DNA of 64,000 nucleotides from Chrysomallon squamiferum (taxonomy: Eukaryota; Mollusca; Gastropoda; Neomphalida; Peltospiridae), in contig CM022672.1 of NCBI GenBank assembly GCA_012295275.1, positions 21,509,128-21,573,127 on the forward strand, read 5' to 3'. Numbering within the stretch: position 1 is the stretch's first letter; each line of letters begins with the position of its first letter. Position numbers and translations under genes: made by a program. The notes below the pieces were generated by a model. It had not been told where the DNA came from, did not search any database, and saw only the letters and a program-made list of their open reading frames with translations. Positions 50,857-63,760 of the stretch are shown in pieces.

Positions 50857-52820
50857 CGTCTCATTATTACTATTTAAAATAATTTTGAAAAAAAGTTAAT
50901 TATTTGCGACCATGTGTTTCCAGCACAAATTCAATATTGGGATAATTAAGTTGTTTTCATCCTTCGTCAACAATAACCCATTGAACCATCAAAAAGTAAA
51001 TAAATAAACAAATAATATAAAAAGATGTAATAAAATATAAAGAAATTATAGCAGAAGTCCGTAACGTTATAACATCGATTTTCTTCTTCAGTAATTTAAT
51101 GATAAAGAATATCGTTTGCTGGTTTCAATTTCTAATGGTTTTTCATTTCAAACAATCTGTTCGTTTCTCTTTATCTTTTATATGGATTAACATTTATGAA
51201 TGATCTGAATCTTTTGTGAAAATCATTTTTGATCTTCGAAACTGGAGTAAAAATATTAATATGTTTTAATATTAAAAAAGAAAGAAAGAAATAAGTTCAA
51301 AATAGTAACAAATCACACTATTAAGTTTTATAACAAAGAAAACCAGTCGAAGGACATTTAAGTGTCCTTGGGGAAGAAAATATATTATTAAATGTTTGTA
51401 ATAAAAAGACAGACAAATTGAAAGACATTCCTTAGGAATACCGTAAAACTTTATATATTACGTCTTTCTATGTTAAAAATTACGAAAACAGTATTTTGTT
51501 AAAAGTTACGAAGACTGTATTTTGTTGCTGTAAATACTAACACGGACCATCAGCTGTTAAAACATTTTGATGGTGGCCATGAGATTTCATTTAAAAGATG
51601 TGTGACAATATTATATTCAATTATTAAAAACTTATGGATATAATTATTAATATTTTGAAACGAAATGAAGAAGTAGTACAACGGATTGGTGAATAAAGAC
51701 ATGTACTTTGTTATTATTTAAGAACTATTTTGTGTCGATGTTAGCTAGAATGAAGTCTATAACAGTCAAGATATCTGAATTGAGAAATTAAGCAGATAAT
51801 TTAATTTTTTTTTTTCAATTATTTAGCACTGCCAGGTAAAAGAAATAAATGGCTAGTGTCTTTAGATTGTGTGTATGCGTGAATGCGTCCGCGCGTGAAG
51901 GCACGTGTAAATGGTATTAAACGTTTTTATGACGTTAGACAAAGAAATGACGTAACGGCATTGTCTACGAAATCCGTTCATATGAAGTAACGCGGAGAAA
52001 TCTTCACATAGATAAGCATTCGATGCTTGTTCTTCAGCAAAATAATTCTTTTTTCAGCTGCTACAGCAGAACAATAACATTATTTCCGTGGAAGCAATCG
52101 TAATACTGGTCAAAACAATGAACCATGATGCGGTAATAATTTGATGTTTCAGTTCCTTTTGATTTTTAGACTTCGGATAGATTTAATCATAAAGTAATGT
52201 GATATCTTAGACTGATTGTTTATTTTGATAAAAAACAACACAACAACAAACAAACAAAAAAATAGACTCAGGTAAATCGAGCCTCACTCCTCTGCCCAGA
52301 TTAAGTAACTATTTTTGTGTGTATGTGTTTATTTATATGGGCGAGAGTGTGCATTTGAGAATGTACGTATTCATTTGCGTGTGTGTATATGTGTTTAAAA
52401 GACAGACCAACAGATAAACAGATATATAGTTAGATAGATAAATAGATGGACAGGCAGGACAAACAAATAGGTAGACGGACAAAGAAACAGATATATCCGT
52501 GTATGTGTGAATACATATTCACATACGACAGTAAAAACCTTTTTGGCTGGAATTAGAAAAATCATAGATATAGTCATAAATTTATAGTTTCTGCGATTTA
52601 AACTGATATTTTGAGGCAATTATTTTTCAGTAATAAACGTGATATGTGCACTAATATTTCAGTGGGATGTGTATATTAATGGATTTTAATGCAAATTTAG
52701 GTAAGTAATAGAAAGTCAGTGTTGTTGGTTTGAAATCCTGCACGTTGACACTAATTTGGACACGTGTACGTAATCAAAAACAAATGGATGAATGTACTTG
52801 CTGAAGGCCAAGTCGAGAAT

Positions 52821-52926
<106 letters not shown>

Positions 52927-53100
52927 ACAGCGACAAGATAAAATATTATCTATGTCTTCTCATTTAATAGCTAATCTGAGCAGTTAATGTTATATATCAT
53001 TAAGCGAAATTCAGTGTAATTACAGAACAGGCCGGCTAACGTCTGGTTTAATACTTCCAGCGCACCATCTGCTTTGTAGTTCAAACAGATTTACATGGAA

Positions 53101-53509
53101 ATTAATTTATTCAATATGTATAATTTTTAATGAAAATTTCCCAATGAATCAGCATCTAAGAAAAAAAAAAAAAAAAAATTTGCTTTCAAGGAAATATTAT
53201 TTTATGGACGTCATTTTTTGATATCAGTCAGTCATAGATGATTGATTATAATTCGTTATCTTACAACATATCAAAATGTTGTAACTGCTATTGTGTTTGT
53301 TATTATTCTTATTAGGAGTATAAGTGCTATTCTAGAAATGCTAACGGAACTAATAATAACATTGCAGCTACTACAACTACTACTACGAATAATAATAATA
53401 ATAAATTTGTTTATACTTTGTTCAGTTTGCTAATTCAGAAGAATCACTAACCATGGTTCTTACAAATTCACATGCACACAAATATCCAACTCTTATCGTC
53501 AGCTGATAC

Positions 53510-53596
<87 letters not shown>

Positions 53597-53753
53597 CAAC
53601 CCCCCCCACACACACACACATGTATATATATATTTTGAAAACATTGATATTGATCAGTTTTATTTGAATTCTTCAGTAGTTACTTGTTGTTAACGAAATG
53701 GTTATCACCATCACCCCAATAATATAGAACCTAAAAACTTTTAAAACATTTTT

Positions 53754-53805
<52 letters not shown>

Positions 53806-53982
53806 AAGATATACTGTAAGATAACGAATTATAATCAATCATCTATGACTTACTGATATCAAAAAATGACGTCCATAAAATAATATATCCTTGAAATCAA
53901 ATTTTTTTTTTTTTTTCTTAGATGCTGATTCATTGGGAAATTTTCATTAAAAATTATACATTTTTTATAAATTAATTTTCAA
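53101..53982. repeat. Large inverted repeat with arms of about 170 bp
   Basis: The left arm (53101-53272) is the reverse complement of the right arm (53815-53982) with few differences; both contain AATTTCCCAATGAATCAGCA (or its complement), a homopolymer and GACGTCA-containing sequence. The loop holds (CA)n and (TA)n. Confidence 0.92.
53511..53621. repeat. (CA)n microsatellite in the loop of the inverted repeat
   Basis: About 40 CA units, then broken CA with a run of C. Confidence 0.97.
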
Positions 53983-54119
53983 GGGACGTACTTAAATACG
54001 TATTTTGAAAACATTGATATTGATCAGTTTTATTTGAATTCTTCAGTAGTTTAAGTTACTTGTTGCTATCACGCCAATAATATAGAACCTAAAAACATTT
54101 TAAACATTTTTGATGATTA

Positions 54120-54155
<36 letters not shown>

Positions 54156-54292
54156 TGTATGTATGTATGTATGTATGTATGTGTATATATATTTGGGGTG
54201 ATCGTGATAGCCATTTCGTTAACAACAAATAACTTAAACTACTGAAGAATTCAAATAGAACTTATCAACATCAATGTTTTCAAAATACGAAT
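53633..54292. repeat. Three-copy repeat (two direct, one inverted) of about 100-130 bp
   Basis: ATTTTGAAAACATTGATATT starts copies at 53633 and 54002 that run through AATTCTTCAGTAGTT and AATATAGAACCTAAAAAC. A third copy lies inverted at about 54198-54292 and is flanked by (ATGT)n. Confidence 0.9.
54121..54183. repeat. (ATGT)n microsatellite
   Basis: About 15 ATGT units bounded by (TA)n. Confidence 0.97.
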
Positions 54293-55179
54293 TTAAGTAT
54301 ATCCCTTTAGGCATAATCTAGGTATTTCAAACATGTCCACATATTTATTAGTTTAAACATTACTGCTTATGAAATAAATATAAGACATCATTTTTACTTT
54401 ACGCAAATCAGTAGGGCAAGATATTTGTACTGAAAGGGAAAAAGGCCGTTCACAGGCGCCTTGCCTCGTACCGATATTCAAACATCAAACATTTTTCTGT
54501 GGAAAAGGCGAGGGAAGTTATTTACTTTAGTCTATAATAATCAACCGCAGGCACAATGCTTTCACAGAAAGAGGGAGGCTTATTTTGATGTATTTGCATT
54601 TGATGGCACTAAATAAATAGAAATATTAGACTTTTGTTTGCTAAAACCAGGACAAAAATGATAAAATAATTAAGTAAATAAATAAATAAAATTAAATAAA
54701 ATTAAATTAAATTAATAATCAAGTGGACCTGAGAAACTACTCGCTTTGTTCACAGCTTCTCCCCCGTGGCAAGAACGAAGAGCTTTCAGGCAGAAGTTAC
54801 CAAGGTTACTAAAGTGGCTGACTACCTCTGTTGATGTTTGATATTCAGGATAGGCATTTGAACCTGACTTTCATATCTATGCTAACTGAAATACATTAAC
54901 TGAAGCATACTTAGACTTAGAAAAATTATTCCTGTTGTGAGTTGTAAAATGATCCTCAAGACAGATAACATTCTGTTACATTTATGATGCAGATGAAGAA
55001 ACTAACCTCATTTCAAAACAGTAAATAAAATAAAATAAACAAACAACGTGAACATATTATTTTTCATATTGGTATTTATTCGTATTCATACTTAGGTATT
55101 TAGCTTTATTACATATTCCATTATTCTGTTGGTCCAAGAGTTATCTTTCATAGATATCTTTAACAACTACAACAGTTCA

Positions 55180-56236
55180 TTATGTCTTGGTCGGTGTCTC
55201 AACAACATCCTCCACGTTAGCTTTGCACGACATTTTTTTCTCATCGGCGTTGTACATGACGTCACATTTTGGACCGACTTTCATACAACGCCTGCAAATG
55301 ATGAAGATAATTCTTTTATTTGTTCAGAATGTGTTAATTTGATGTAATGATATCAGTCACAGCTAATACATACACCGTATCTATGGTGACCTTTCATTGC
55401 ATTAAAAAAAAAAAAATAAGTAAATAATTACATAAAATTAAATAAAAACAATAAATAAATAAACAAATAAAAAATAAATAAATAAATAAAATAATAAATA
55501 ATAATAATAAATAAAATCAAAATTAAATATTAAAACTTAAATTCGTTCTAGTCGGACGGTATCATAGTTCACCTTCTGAGTGCGGACAAATGGGTGTCCT
55601 TCTGTGATAAACTACAGCGTCTAATACGTACCTCCCTACTTATTTACCTATATACTTACCTACAAACAGATAATTAAGAATCTCAACAATAAATACATTT
55701 AAAAATCAAAAACTTCTTTTCTCGTATCCTTTTCATAGATCAGCTCTATCATACATAAATCATGTTGTATAAAAATATGAAACTGCGCAAGGACCTTATA
55801 ATGACATACAGAAAAGCATCTAAAGACACAGATCTTTGGAGAAAATATCTCCCCACGATCGAGAGGTTCTGAAATGATTCATCTAGATGTTTTTGCAAGA
55901 ACTGAATTTTGTTAATGACAAATATGTACGTGTATAGAAGTATGTATAGTCTTCGTAGGTGTGTATGTGTGTGTGTTTGTGTTTGTGTGGGTGGGTGGGT
56001 GGGTGTGTTTGTTGGAATTACTCACTTTCCTCGACAGCAGGTGACAGCGGTACCTTTGCACGTGCATTTAAAGCCGCAGGCTGTCACAACACTGCTGCCA
56101 TCTTTGGTCAGCTTCGGGCCTTTGATATCACATGCTTCTGTAACCTCATCATTTTCTAAAAAAAAAAAAAAAATATTATAAAAATTTAAAAAAAAATAAA
56201 TAAAAGGAAAAATAATTAGAAAGAAAAAAAAAAAAA

Positions 56237-56329
<93 letters not shown>

Positions 56330-57483
56330 ACAACCAAACAAGCAATAATAAATACAAAAAGTACCGTATATACTTGTGTACATGGCGACCTTATGTATAA
56401 GTCGATGTGTATTTTTAGACCAAAAATTGCGTCATTTTAGGTATTACTTGTGTATAAGTCGACTGTAGATTCCAGGCACCATCACTATTTTTAGACCAGT
56501 GTGACAGTGCCATGAAGGCCTACATTGTACGCCTACTGTAACATAACTTGCACGAGCTGTAACTTGCACGAACATACCATAATAACGTAAATGCATGTAT
56601 TACACGAGCTATAGCCTAAATGTATCATAAATGGTATCTCTTTAATGTAATAGGTCTAACATGGAGACCTAACTTACCGTTATATTTAGCCGTTCTATGA
56701 TTTACAAAATTTGTCGGTAGTGGATATATATGACGATTGCAATATTATTTCACCAAATTCTTTACAATTAAACAAATGAGTTTTGTTTATGAAATTAGGA
56801 CCGATATTTAGTGCAATTTGGCAGAGAAGTCTGCATTCCTAGATCATTGCAGGACGCCGTAAGGCATAACGCCGTACTGACGGTTTTCTCGCTTTAAAAT
56901 GTATTTTTATGTCATTAAACGGAAGAATATCATGTTTTACATTCATATTTGGTTTTGTTATTTAATTTTTCAAAATTTTTTATTCGATAAAATTATATTT
57001 TTGAAAAGCTGAAAGACCGCGATTATTTTAGATGCATCCCGTAGCAAAAAATAGTCAAAATGGCGACTCTTCAGCAACAGCTACAAAAGCATTACCTATG
57101 TATAAGTCGACCCCCAAAATATTACCTTAATATAGTCTCCCAAAAATTCGACTTATACACAAGTATATACGGTATATGAATCAACACTCTATTTAATTCT
57201 TATTTATTGGTGTCTCTCAGTCTACGTCTTCTGAGAGGTCTATGCCTATTTGCCTCTCTTTTCCATTCTCTGTATGTATATTTTTGTTGTTGTTGTTGTT
57301 GTTGTTGTTGCTGTTGTGTGTGTGTGTGTATGTACATATCTATAAGTAAATATAGATAGATATTTACATATCATTAAACACACACAAACGCATACTAATA
57401 TATTCCTTCAGACTACTGATTAATTTCAGGAAAAAGAAAGAGAATACGACTGAAAGAATGAAAGAAACGGGGACAGGAAAAAC

Positions 57484-57580
<97 letters not shown>

Positions 57581-57979
57581 TTATATTTATTGTTTAATTA
57601 CAACATTAGCGAAAGACTTTTGAAATCATGTCACAGATGTCAGCATAACAGCCAGCGCTCAATTATTGAACATTTTGAGGCAACTATCGAAAGACCTGTA
57701 CATTATTACGACATTAACTTTTCCCCATTTTATGAACAATTTTTATTAATATAATAAATACTGTCACCTCTTTGATTATAAGGTATATTAACAAAATCAT
57801 AGAAGCCATTGATATAGTATTAGATAATAAATAACATAAATTAGCTTCTAAGAACAAAACGAGCCAGAAATGCTTTCGCAATCCTTACCTGAGACAAAGA
57901 ACAGAATATCACGTTTCTTACAGGCAGCTGAGATGGCGGGGATAATCGCCAGCAACAACACCAACGTTGCATACGACAT
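55180..57979 (-). CDS. Secreted beta-microseminoprotein-like protein 3 (110 aa, 3 exons)
   Basis: Exons: 57889-57979, 56026-56155, 55180-55291; same phases (1, 2) as paralogues 1 and 2. The signal peptide runs to about residue 19 (TLVLLLAIIPAISA), so the mature chain starts ACKKRD. Ten cysteines are kept, with core CGFKCTCKGTAVTCC; spacing in the core is one residue shorter than in the others. The DIKGPKLTKDGSSV segment matches IIKGPDLANDGASV of paralogue 2. The C-terminus (ETPTKT) lacks the acidic-basic tail of the other two, so this is the most diverged copy. The intron 1 region contains (GA)n and a palindromic element at 56362-57174. Role inferred from the family only. Confidence 0.85.
56161..56330. 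repeat. Poly-A, (AAT)n and (AAAT)n tracts in intron 1 of beta-MSP-like gene 3
   Basis: Poly-A segments pass into about 17 AAT units and then about ten AAAT units, immediately beside the exon 2 acceptor. Confidence 0.95.
56362..57174. mobile_element. Non-autonomous DNA element with inverted ends (about 0.8 kb)
   Basis: The left end TACCGTATATACTTGTGTA is the reverse complement of the right end; the motif TATAAGTCGA recurs just inside both ends, as direct and inverted copies. No transposase frame is visible inside. Target-site duplication is unclear. It sits in intron 1 of beta-MSP-like gene 3. Confidence 0.75.
57488..57578. repeat. (GA)n microsatellite in intron 1 of beta-MSP-like gene 3
   Basis: About 45 uninterrupted GA units, about 310 bases from exon 1. 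Confidence 0.98.
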
Positions 57980-58023
57980 GATGAGTCTTAATGGTACTGC
58001 ACGTCGTTTCTTAGTTCAGCGTT

Positions 58024-58034
58024 TATTTTAAAAG
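58024..58034 (-). promoter_or_regulatory. Weak TATA-like sequence of beta-MSP-like gene 3
   Basis: A TTTTAAAATAAA stretch on the minus strand about 50 bases upstream of the ATG at 57979, with a (GA)n tract (minus-strand sense) about 95 bases further up. Position fits a core promoter, but the sequence is poor. Confidence 0.3.
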
Positions 58035-58124
58035 TGGTTTGACCAGATGTTTCAGTAAAGAATTGATTTTGCACTTACAATTTGGAATAATGATTGTGTT
58101 CTCCTTTGCTCAATCCTCAATCCA

Positions 58125-58126
<2 letters not shown>

Positions 58127-58194
<68 letters not shown>
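58127..58194. repeat. (CT)n microsatellite upstream of beta-MSP-like gene 3
   Basis: About 34 CT units beginning about 150 bases upstream of the start codon, so in gene orientation a (GA)n tract lies near the core promoter. Confidence 0.98.
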
Positions 58195-58197
<3 letters not shown>

Positions 58198-58356
58198 CTT
58201 TCTATTTGATTTGTTTAAAGGTGTATCGCACGTACACAAACATAAAAATATCATAAAATGAATAATGACATAAGTTATTTGTTTTCTTTTGTTTGTATTT
58301 ACAATCTAATTGTGAGATTGTTCAGTTTTAATGTTATATACTTCACCCTACGTATT

Positions 58357-58360
<4 letters not shown>

Positions 58361-58390
<30 letters not shown>

Positions 58391-58563
58391 CGTGTGTGCA
58401 TGCGTTCATGTGTTTGTATGTATGTATGCAGTCTTGTGTTGTTATGTTATTGCTGTTGTTATTAAATCTTTACATATTTTATTATTATTATTATTATTAT
58501 TAGTAGTAGTAGTAGTAGTTTACTTAAACGTAAACACACACTCCCACCCACCCATCCACCCAC

Positions 58564-58600
<37 letters not shown>
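58361..58600. repeat. (TG)n, (ATT)n-(AGT)n and (CA)n cluster
   Basis: (TG)n at 58361-58390, (ATT)n-(AGT)n at 58479-58520, then CCCACC repeats and (CA)n to 58600. The flanks are complementary. Confidence 0.9.
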
Positions 58601-58601
<1 letters not shown>

Positions 58602-59164
58602 TCTGCACAATCTGTATAACTGAATATTTAATGAAACTGGATGAATCACTCAGGCACTCTATCAACATCTTGAGTGAGTCAGAAAGTTTAAAGATTGCCT
58701 GAAATCAGTAATTCTTAAGACTACCTGATTTTACGTATTCCCTACATGTTGTCTGTATTTTAATGCATTGCTTATAACATACATACACATATAACTTTTC
58801 TTTGGCAACTTTTGTTGACTGTATTTTAAAGCTGTATATTTGGGATTGTTGCTATTGAAATATTTTTATTTTATAGTTTGTTTTTGCAGTGCCTTTGAAA
58901 TTAGACAACATAATTAAATTTAAAAGAGATGAAAATTGTCGAGTCACGCTGAGGTAATAATGTACTTAAAACAACATTCCTATACATTTTTTTATTTTTT
59001 TAAATAATAAATGTACCCACTGATTTGAGAAAACATAGCAACTTTAATGTGTATTCTACAACAAACAAACAAAGCAAGCAAGCAACAAATCAATCAGCTA
59101 ACAAAAAACCAACTAAAAAAATAAACAAACAAAAAAAAGAAAAACAAACAAACAAAGAACCAAA

Positions 59165-59203
<39 letters not shown>

Positions 59204-59339
59204 ATGCAAGATTTAATTAAATGAAAATATTATTTTAGTTCAGGGTAGATAACCCTATAATTCTATTTTCTTTTCCATATCTGGCGCAGTTGTAGAACCT
59301 TTCATTTCGCTTTGCTATAATGTATTTGTTTTGATAAAA

Positions 59340-59392
<53 letters not shown>

Positions 59393-59479
59393 TACATTAT
59401 AAACGTGAGTGTGTGTCTATGTGAATGTTTGTGATTTTATTAAAATAAAAATACATTATTACAAAGTTTAGGAAGAAAT

Positions 59480-59995
59480 AGAACTACGGATGATTCTCGA
59501 TTTCACGAATTAAGTGTCGAGGGATTACTGGTCCGCAAAATGCAGAAGTTTGGCAAATCGAGAATGTAAACATTAACCTTAATTTTTACCGAAACATTAA
59601 ACTTTAGTACATATAACAATTATATAATACAGTTATATAATAGTGTAAGAACAATATAGAGACATAAAAAATAAAAACAAATAAAAACGAATGTCATACA
59701 GTATATGTAAAGAAAAAAGTAAAAAAAAATGTAGGCTAGGTTGGGCGAAGTTTGTTAGGTTAGGATGGTTATGGATGTTGTTGTAAAATGTATTCTTATT
59801 TTGGTGGAAAGTGAACTGAGAGGGGATTGTCATGATCTTACAGTGGGACTCAGACTATCTTACCAGTTACCAGAGGTAAGTTTCAAATGGGGAATTGCAT
59901 TAAGTTGAAATATTTAGACGTTTTTCCAGATTTAGCCCGGATTTCCCGAAATCCGTAACACAAAGGTCCATGAAATCGAGGGTGAACATTATTGG
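59480..59995. mobile_element. MITE-like element with CTCGATTTCA ends
   Basis: The left end has GATTCTCGATTTCACGAA; the right end, read in reverse, has ACCCTCGATTTCATGGACC, about 510 bases apart. GGTCCGCAAAATG inside the left end and related words near the right support a diverged terminal inverted repeat. No open frame. Confidence 0.5.
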
Positions 59996-60046
59996 GCTAC
60001 CTAGCCTTTAAGAAACAAACACACACAAAAACACACACACAAGCAA

Positions 60047-60102
<56 letters not shown>

Positions 60103-60129
60103 ATCTAAATTACATATAGTATACGACTT

Positions 60130-60530
60130 TATTGTTTACAACAATTACATAAATTTCTATTCGCAATTGTTACACGTGTGAAAGCTCTTTCATGGCGTTG
60201 TTTAAAATCGATTTGAATTTCAGCAACTCGCGACTATTCTGTCAAATGTTTTGATATATTATTATAGTGAATGAAGCTCAAAGTAACAGCAAAAAGGTGG
60301 ATCAAGCATCTGTTAGGATTTATTGCTTCTGAAATGATCGCTAAGCCATAAGTAATTATCTCGTATCATTGGTTCAAACAACTGCTGTAATAAATAATGA
60401 TAAACTTCAGTGCAAATTTCTGAATCAGCAGGCGTTTAAAGAAATTTGTCTTTGACTGGTATTTACTAGAATTATATTTATATAATGCATCAGCTGATGT
60501 TATATTTCGAGGTGAGTAACATTAGTTGTG
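60130..60530 (+). repeat. Segmental duplication, copy A
   Basis: Diverged copy of 62570-62980. Shared words include GTGAATGAAGCT.AAAGTAAC, TTTATTGCTTCTGAAA.GATC and AATCAGCAGGCGTTTAAAGA, in the same order and orientation. Confidence 0.9.
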
Positions 60531-60981
60531 CCAGTTTAGGTAAGATATGTAAGTTTTGGGAATGGCTATACGACACGCACACTGTTTATAACACATTTGT
60601 TTGTTGTATAACAAGAACATTTTAAACAGTTTTTCTTGATTTTTGAGCCGACCAAAATGTGTTAGATCTGGTAAAACATTTATACAACTCATCCATAACT
60701 TTCATCAAATCTGATACAGAGCTAATACTAATCACCCCAGAAAAGACTACAAGTGTGGACATGTGATTCATACAGAATATTCTAACCTATTTTCACACAT
60801 GCTATGCTCTAATGGTGGTCCTAGGGGTAATACTATTTTAATGTGTCTGAAATTGCAATGAAAACGAATTGACCTATAGGAGGGGTACATTTAAACACAT
60901 TTGTACAAAATACTGATTTGATTCTACATGTATTCTAAATCCAATCCACAGACTTATGCCTTTTTTCTTTTTTTTTTTCAG

Positions 60982-61199
60982 TAGGTCTAGTGGCCTTGCC
61001 CTTCTTCGTTTGGCTTTATTCCAAGGCTGCAGCAGCAACTGCATTTCGAATAGGCGTATCAGTCATTTTCCTGGAACTGTCTTTCTTACATCACCGGTTG
61101 AAGTTGATGGTAAGACAGAAGATTATCAACGGGTGGAAAAACCCAGATATCCTTATTGTTCCTGAATTTGTTGATCGACAGAATATCGTAGATAGATAG
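60982..61199 (+). other. Orphan exon-like ORF, about 72 codons, unidentified
   Basis: A good acceptor (T-rich tract then CAG, ending near 60981) opens a frame reading VGLVALPFFVWLYSKAAA and continuing to a stop at 61197. It contains a hydrophobic segment followed by a basic RLKLMVRQK stretch, as in a membrane protein with a cytoplasmic tail. Codon use is more balanced than in the surrounding repeats. I find no partner exon and recognise no family, so it may be a stray open frame or the last exon of a gene outside my detection. Confidence 0.2.
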
Positions 61200-61914
61200 T
61201 GTCCCTCCGGTATGTGAACACATCCAAGTATCCACCGCTGTGTTGTAAGCATGCATGAAGGGGCAGTAGATCGGCTGCAGGCGATGAGATGTGTGGAGCC
61301 AGTGTAGAAAGGATTAAAATATCAGAAACATTGTGTCATGGTGAACAGACGTAGTTAACTGGATTTTTCATCAGCATCTGTAACCTTAGACGAAACTACC
61401 TCCTAGTTAATCATAACGCCGGTATTATTATTTACAACAACACCGATAAAGTGCCCTTAATTCAGTTTGTATAACTGAGAACAACTTTAGACACCCAAAT
61501 TCATACTTTTCGACAGAACACCTTTTTTTTTTTTTTTTTAGAAAAATTTTTAAAAATTTTTAATCAATTTTTTCAGACAAAATCAGACTATATCCATACA
61601 AAATGTATCCATACAACAGGCAAGGAAGAAGACGAAGAAATCACGACTGCAACAAAACCCCTGTCAGATTTCCTTTAAACGAGACAAATATAAATAGACA
61701 TCCATTTATTATTATTATTATTATTATTATTACTCCACTATGTACGTATGTACAAAGTTTAATAATATACTATGTATGAATTATCTAGAACTCAATGTAT
61801 ATATCATATTTTAATCAGGACAAAAATTTTCGTTCGAAATTTTCAAACGTCATTTTGTTTGTCCTAAATTCTTTTCATAAAAAATCAACTAGAGAGAGAG
61901 AGAGAGAGAGAAAC

Positions 61915-62460
61915 ATTGCAAGGGAAGGAATCAAGATGACAGAAGATTTATTTTGTCTTGATTCAAAGTTAATGGCCTTTCGTCATCTTGACATGAATTT
62001 ATGTATTTAGGACTGAAATAAATAAATAATTAAATAGACAGACAATAGACAAAGACAGTCAAATCTCACAAAATCTCCAGAAGAAAAAATGGGCGGTTTA
62101 TAGAAAGACGTCAAGCAAAAATAATATATGTATGTATTATGTAAATGAATGTATGTATGTATGAATGTATGTATGTATATATGATAGCACACATATACTT
62201 TCCAAAGTAATTTGTTTTCGTTCTGATTAATTTTTTGTTCCCTTCTTTCTTACTCAGACATTTTCAAACAAATTCCCAGACACATACAATGGGAAGGAAT
62301 CAAGATGACAGAAGATGGTCTTGATACATACCTCACACACACTTAGCAAATAAACAAATAAATAAATAGACAGATAGATAGATACATCGAAATCAGAAGA
62401 AAATATGGCGGTTTATGTAATTTCATAAAAAATACATATATAAATACACACACACATGGA
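61915..62460 (+). repeat. Short tandem segmental duplication (two diverged copies, about 370 bp apart)
   Basis: GGAAGGAATCAAGATGACAG occurs at 61923 and 62290; TCTTGAT and the AGAAGAAAA.ATGG.GGTTTAT block follow at 62080 and 62395. Copies are separated by Lys/Ile-coding AT repeats. Confidence 0.8.
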
Positions 62461-62569
62461 TATATAAATGATTATTTTAACCCAAGATTATTAAGTACTA
62501 AATACATACCTGTCACTGTCAGGTTTCCTCAGAAATAGAATGAGTGTTTACTTACAATAAATAATTAGT

Positions 62570-62980
62570 TATATTTCTTTTCACAACTCCATAGATTTGC
62601 TATATGTGTTAACTCTTTTATGGCATTGTTCGAAATCGAAATACATAGCGAAATGAATTTCATTGTCTTATAAGACCATTTCACGGTAAACTGAACAACA
62701 CGCGACAGTTACGTAAAACGTTTAGATATATTATTAAAGTGAATGAAGCTGAAAGTAACATCAGAAAGGTGGGGCAAGCATTTGCTAGGAATTTATTGCT
62801 TCTGAAACGATCCTTGAGTGCTTTCTGGTATCACTGGTCCAAACTGCAGCTGTAACAGATCGTAGTTAACTTCAGTGCAAATTTGCGAATCAGCAGGCGT
62901 TTAAAGAAAATCGTGTTTGTTCTTCATAGAGTTGTACATGTTTATTCATCAACAAACATTACATTTCGAGATGAATAAGA
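62570..62980 (+). repeat. Segmental duplication, copy B
   Basis: Diverged copy of 60130-60530, about 2.44 kb downstream in direct orientation, with several indels of 10-30 bases. Confidence 0.9.
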
Positions 62981-63031
62981 TTACGTAAAATATCTGAAGA
63001 GCAGAAATAGAAATTTGGTCTGAATTTACAT

Positions 63032-63090
<59 letters not shown>

Positions 63091-63716
63091 ATAATAAAAA
63101 GAAGAAGAAGAAGAAGAACAACAACAACAACAGAAATTAAAAGAATAACAATTAAGAAAAATTAAGAAGAGTTATTTCCCTTAAATGCTAGAAATAGTTA
63201 TAAACGATAAATTGCTTTTTGCTTCTTTTGAGATTTCTTTAAATTCAATTACACTGTTAAAACAAAGGCTTCTAACATAAATGTTATGTCTTTAGTATCA
63301 CATCTAAAAACGTGCCTTTAATCGATGGATAATAAATAATAGTGCACGAGTTTTTCAGTAAAATAGATAAACCGACAGGACTTTGGAAATAACAGAAGAC
63401 AAAAAAAAAAAAATCAGTGATTTTAAATAACAGCTGTCGGAACGCGAGCCTTACAAAATTAAAAAGTGATTTGTAAATGAGGAAATTCGTGGCTCTTCTT
63501 CCCATTACATTATCCTTGTCGCGTTCTTTGGTGTCGTTGTTCATGTCTTGGAGCTGTTTTTATTTTCCGGTGCATTTGCAGTTATAAATAAGATTTTCTT
63601 AAAATAATTAAAATGAAAGTGATTCCTTGTGGGGCTTCTCGACTTGTTTCTTCCTTCATTGACCAATATTGCATCTAATCATTATGATGTTGTAATGTTT
63701 GTATGCTTGTGTGTGA

Positions 63717-63760
<44 letters not shown>

